DNA from: Oscillibacter sp.
Lineage (GTDB): Bacteria; Bacillota; Clostridia; Oscillospirales; Oscillospiraceae
Length of the DNA: 9,001 bases
NCBI GenBank assembly: GCA_020025415.1
Contig: JAHHSB010000049.1
Location: 1 to 9,001 of the forward strand
Direction: 5' to 3'
This document shows positions 7,268 through 9,001 of the stretch, one piece after another. The notes beneath the pieces were generated by a model, which ran no database searches, was not told the origin of the DNA, and saw nothing but the letters and a program-made list of their open reading frames with translations. Position numbers and translations under genes: made by a program. Position 1 is the stretch's first letter; every line of letters begins with the position of its first letter.

Positions 7268-8623
7268 TCAGGTAATCTCCGGCAGCCACTCCGTAGTAAT
7301 CAGGTTAAAGCTGGACCGCAGCTCATCCTGGGTCATACCGTACTGCCACTCCTCATTAGCGGCCAGCAGTTCGGCGGCAAAGATGGTCTCCGTCTGGCGG
7401 CGGAGCACGATGCGGTTGCCCCGGACCCGGTATTCCCGGCCGCTGCCGGTAATGATGTAGATGTTCAAAAAATCCGTCTTGGTGCCAGCCCGATCATTGA
7501 TGGAGAAGGTCACCGTCACCTCATTGGTGGCCGACTGCCAGCGGGTCACGGAGATGCGGCCCAGCCAGCTGTCCGGCAGCACCAGATACCATCCATCCGT
7601 CAGGTCGTGGTAGGTGATTTCCACCGTCTCCCCCCTGCCGGAGGCATCATACGCCCGCCAGTTGATCCGGTAGCTGGACTGGGTATTGGTCTCGTCCTGG
7701 ACGGTGGCCATCACAGGAACAGGAACCTCGGTAATGCCGTCGTTGTTCACGTCCATGGGATAAATGGACAGATAATGGTAAATCTCGCTGGACACGCCCG
7801 TGACAGCGGAGAGGGTGATGTTGGTCAGCTCCGTTCCCCGGACATTCAAAATATCCAGAATGGCCACACTGGTGTCATCCACGCCGCTGACAAACAGCGC
7901 CGTGCTGCCGTCGGTCAGCGTTCCCTCCTCGATCCGGGACAACTCCGCCATGGTCATGGACAGCTTCGCGCTGGACAGGAACGTCAGCTCGTTGCCGTTC
8001 CAGCCGTAATAATCGGCCACGCTGTTGCCCTGGGTATCGGTGTGAAGGGCCACGATCTCCCGCTTGCCGTCCCCATTCAGGTCGGCGGCAGCATATTTGA
8101 CGTACACCGTCCGCAGCAGCTCCACTGGCTGGCTCACCCCATCCACGGCGTAGATAGACAGGGCCTGCAGCTCCGTGCTGACCCGCCAGCCCACCACCAG
8201 CTCCATCCGGCCATCCTGGTTCAGATCCAGATACTCCACCGTGCTGATGGAGGTAGCGCTGCCCTCGATGACCGCGTACTGTTCATAGCCGTTGTCCACT
8301 GCGGAGAAAATATGGATCTTCTGCTGGCGCTCGTCGGCGCTCTTGCGGATAAAGGCCAGTGCCTCCTCCTGTCCGTCCCCGTCCAGATCCACCAGCTGCA
8401 CCGGCTGGATATTGGCGCCGGCGGTGGGCGCGGAGTATTCCCCGCCATCGTCCAAAATGGCATTGATGCTTCTTTCCAGATCCGTATATTCATCAGGCAG
8501 TCGAGGCAGGCTGTACAGATCCTCCGGCTCGGCAATGATCTTCAGCTTTGTGCAGCCGCAGCACGACAGCGCCATGGCAGCACAAAGCAGCAGCGCCAGG
8601 CCCTGTTTGATCGGTTTTTTCAT
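7268..8623 (-). CDS. Lipoprotein with FG-GAP/VCBS-like Asp-rich repeats
   Basis: A 451-residue predicted surface lipoprotein with no enzyme motif I recognise. A basic N terminus and hydrophobic stretch (MKKPIKQGLALLLCAAMAL) lead into SCCGC; the lipidated cysteine is probably C21 or C24. Four Asp-rich loops of the FG-GAP/VCBS type (DxDxDG-like, followed by acidic residues) start at residues 79 (DLDGDGQEE), 133 (DLNQDGRME), 181 (DLNGDGKRE) and 291 (DVNNDGITE). A degenerate fifth copy is near 236 (LTDGSTALFVSG). The spacing of about 48-55 residues suggests blades of a beta-propeller that may bind calcium. The C-terminal 130 residues form a different, beta-rich region. The start has GGAAGGAGG nine bases upstream. 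It heads an apparent operon with the regulator and kinase, so it may be an accessory sensor or a target of that system; this is inference. Confidence 0.88.
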   Translation of the reverse strand: MKKPIKQGLALLLCAAMALSCCGCTKLKIIAEPEDLYSLPRLPDEYTDLERSINAILDDGGEYSAPTAGANIQPVQLVDLDGDGQEEALAFIRKSADERQQKIHIFSAVDNGYEQYAVIEGSATSISTVEYLDLNQDGRMELVVGWRVSTELQALSIYAVDGVSQPVELLRTVYVKYAAADLNGDGKREIVALHTDTQGNSVADYYGWNGNELTFLSSAKLSMTMAELSRIEEGTLTDGSTALFVSGVDDTSVAILDILNVRGTELTNITLSAVTGVSSEIYHYLSIYPMDVNNDGITEVPVPVMATVQDETNTQSSYRINWRAYDASGRGETVEITYHDLTDGWYLVLPDSWLGRISVTRWQSATNEVTVTFSINDRAGTKTDFLNIYIITGSGREYRVRGNRIVLRRQTETIFAAELLAANEEWQYGMTQDELRSSFNLITTEWLPEIT

Positions 8624-8642
8624 CTCCGCGCCCCTCCTTCCC

Positions 8643-8666
8643 GGCGGCCTTTCATAGGGGGCCGCC
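8643..8666 (-). other. Hairpin in the lipoprotein leader
   Basis: Perfect 7-bp inverted repeat GGCGGCC/GGCCGCC with a 10-base loop, in the transcribed leader between the candidate promoter and the lipoprotein ribosome site. It ends about ten bases before the GGAAGGAGG. It could stabilise the mRNA or influence initiation. There is no T-run, so it is not a terminator. Confidence 0.4.
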
Positions 8667-8698
8667 CTGTTGTAATGCAGGAAATATCAATTCAATTT

Positions 8699-8707
8699 AT
8701 CATACCA
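8699..8707 (-). promoter_or_regulatory. Candidate extended -10 promoter for the lipoprotein/two-component operon
   Basis: The minus strand reads TGGTATGAT: a TATGAT -10 (five of six consensus) with a TGn extension directly before it. The hexamer 17 bases upstream is TACCAA, a poor -35, so the promoter probably depends on the extended -10 or on an activator. It is followed by an AT-rich stretch and lies about 76 bases before the lipoprotein ATG. Confidence 0.45.
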
Positions 8708-8716
8708 CACTCCACC

Positions 8717-8745
8717 GCGTTTTGGTAGCGTTTTCTTTGAATTTT
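8717..8745 (-). repeat. 11-bp-period direct repeats over the -35 (candidate response-regulator box)
   Basis: AAAACGC occurs twice on the minus strand (8734-8728 and 8723-8717), separated by TACC, which is exactly 11 bp start to start. A third, weaker copy, AAAATTC (8745-8739), keeps the same 11-bp phase with five of seven bases matching. The block covers the -35 position of the candidate promoter. OmpR/PhoB-type regulators bind head-to-tail repeats with this period and can replace a poor -35. The first downstream regulator gene is of that family. That it is the operator for this regulator is inferred. Confidence 0.45.
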
Positions 8746-8792
8746 CGCTCTCCTTCGCCGCCCGTTCTCCCCGGTGAAAGCAAAAATAGTTC

Positions 8793-8821
8793 TTGAATTC
8801 TCCCGTATGCTGCGCTATAAT
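8793..8821 (+). promoter_or_regulatory. Promoter of tRNA-Leu
   Basis: TTGAAT (8793-8798) and a perfect TATAAT (8816-8821) with a 17-base spacer, ending 11 bases before the mature tRNA 5' end. This is a near-ideal vegetative promoter and implies transcription starting only a few bases before the tRNA. Confidence 0.85.
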
Positions 8822-8832
8822 AGATACGATAT

Positions 8833-8919
8833 GCCGGTGTGATGGAATTGGTAGACGTGACGGACTCAAAATCCGTTGGTAGCGATACCGTGTGGGTTCG
8901 AGTCCCACCACCGGCACCA
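8833..8919 (+). tRNA. tRNA-Leu (anticodon CAA, reads UUG)
   Basis: An 87-base class II tRNA with encoded CCA. Acceptor stem GCCGGTG (8833-8839) pairs with CACCGGC (8909-8915), then discriminator A and CCA. The D arm contains AATTGGTAGA. The anticodon stem ACGGA/TCCGT encloses loop CTCAAAA, giving anticodon CAA. The long variable arm has the stem GGTA/TACC with loop GCGA, as expected for Leu. The T arm is GTGGG-TTCGAGT-CCCAC. It has its own promoter and terminator and is divergent from the lipoprotein operon. Minus-strand open frames across it are spurious. Confidence 0.97.
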
Positions 8920-9001
8920 TGTCGGAGCAAGCTTTATATCGCTTGCTCCGATTTTTTATAAAAATCGGAGCAAGCGATATAAAGCTTGCTCCGACATGGT
9001 G
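8915..9001. repeat. 87-bp near-perfect palindrome running to the window edge
   Basis: Bases 8915-8956 are the exact reverse complement of 8960-9001, with TAT (8957-8959) in the middle. The left arm includes the last five bases of tRNA-Leu (CACCA) and the whole terminator. The right arm therefore ends in the reversed tRNA 3' end. The repeat is still perfect at the last base of the window, so it may be longer. Confidence 0.95.
8923..8957 (+). terminator. Intrinsic terminator of tRNA-Leu
   Basis: Perfect 10-bp stem CGGAGCAAGC/GCTTGCTCCG (8923-8932 with 8941-8950), an 8-base loop and then ATTTTTT. It begins four bases after the CCA end. Its mirror image (8966-8993, followed on the minus strand by ATTTTTATA) would terminate transcription arriving from the right, so the pair acts in both directions. 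Confidence 0.92.

Noticed and set aside
7607..8728. 373-codon plus-strand frame
   Set aside because: Mirror of the lipoprotein gene; composition is that of an antisense shadow.
8687..8930. Minus-strand open frames of 76-77 codons with GLEPTR and QRILSPSRLPIPSHR
   Set aside because: They are antisense to tRNA-Leu; this peptide string is a well-known false protein call made from reversed tRNA genes.

Overview
The window looks like a chromosomal segment of a high-GC Clostridia-type Firmicute. A gut Oscillospiraceae relative such as Flavonifractor, Oscillibacter or Pseudoflavonifractor is my inference. The grounds are strong GC-rich codon use, AGGAGG-type ribosome binding sites, a CCA-encoding tRNA-Leu with its own intrinsic terminator, a membrane DUF1385 (YqhQ-type) gene next to prmC, and a lipoprotein/two-component cassette. 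No phage, insertion sequence or CRISPR array is visible.

All eight protein genes are on the minus strand, so they read from right to left. The right-hand unit (8623 to 5062) is a lipoprotein with FG-GAP-like Asp-rich repeats, then an OmpR/PhoB-type response regulator, then a membrane sensor histidine kinase. It looks like a three-gene signalling operon. Its candidate promoter has a TGn-extended -10 and a poor -35. Over that -35 lie two identical 7-bp direct repeats exactly 11 bp apart, with a weaker third copy. This is the geometry expected for binding by an OmpR/PhoB-type regulator, so autoregulation is a testable idea.

The left-hand unit (4963 to 1) is DUF1385 membrane protein, prmC (release-factor methyltransferase), recA, recX, a nitroreductase and rimO (cut by the left edge). 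Genes are tightly packed: recA and recX overlap, and recX and the nitroreductase are 1 base apart. A good promoter lies before the DUF1385 gene, and a near-consensus Gram-positive LexA-type box (GAAC-N4-GTTG) overlaps its -35. No such box was seen directly before recA, so damage-controlled expression of recA might be driven from 2 kb upstream together with DUF1385 and prmC. A perfect 10-bp hairpin between prmC and recA may separate their expression.

The right edge holds a plus-strand tRNA-Leu(CAA) with a near-consensus promoter and an intrinsic terminator. From the last bases of the tRNA to the end of the window the DNA is a near-perfect 87-bp palindrome with two 42-bp arms and a 3-base centre. 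It may be the start of an inverted duplication (a convergent second tRNA-Leu) or a fold-back assembly artefact.
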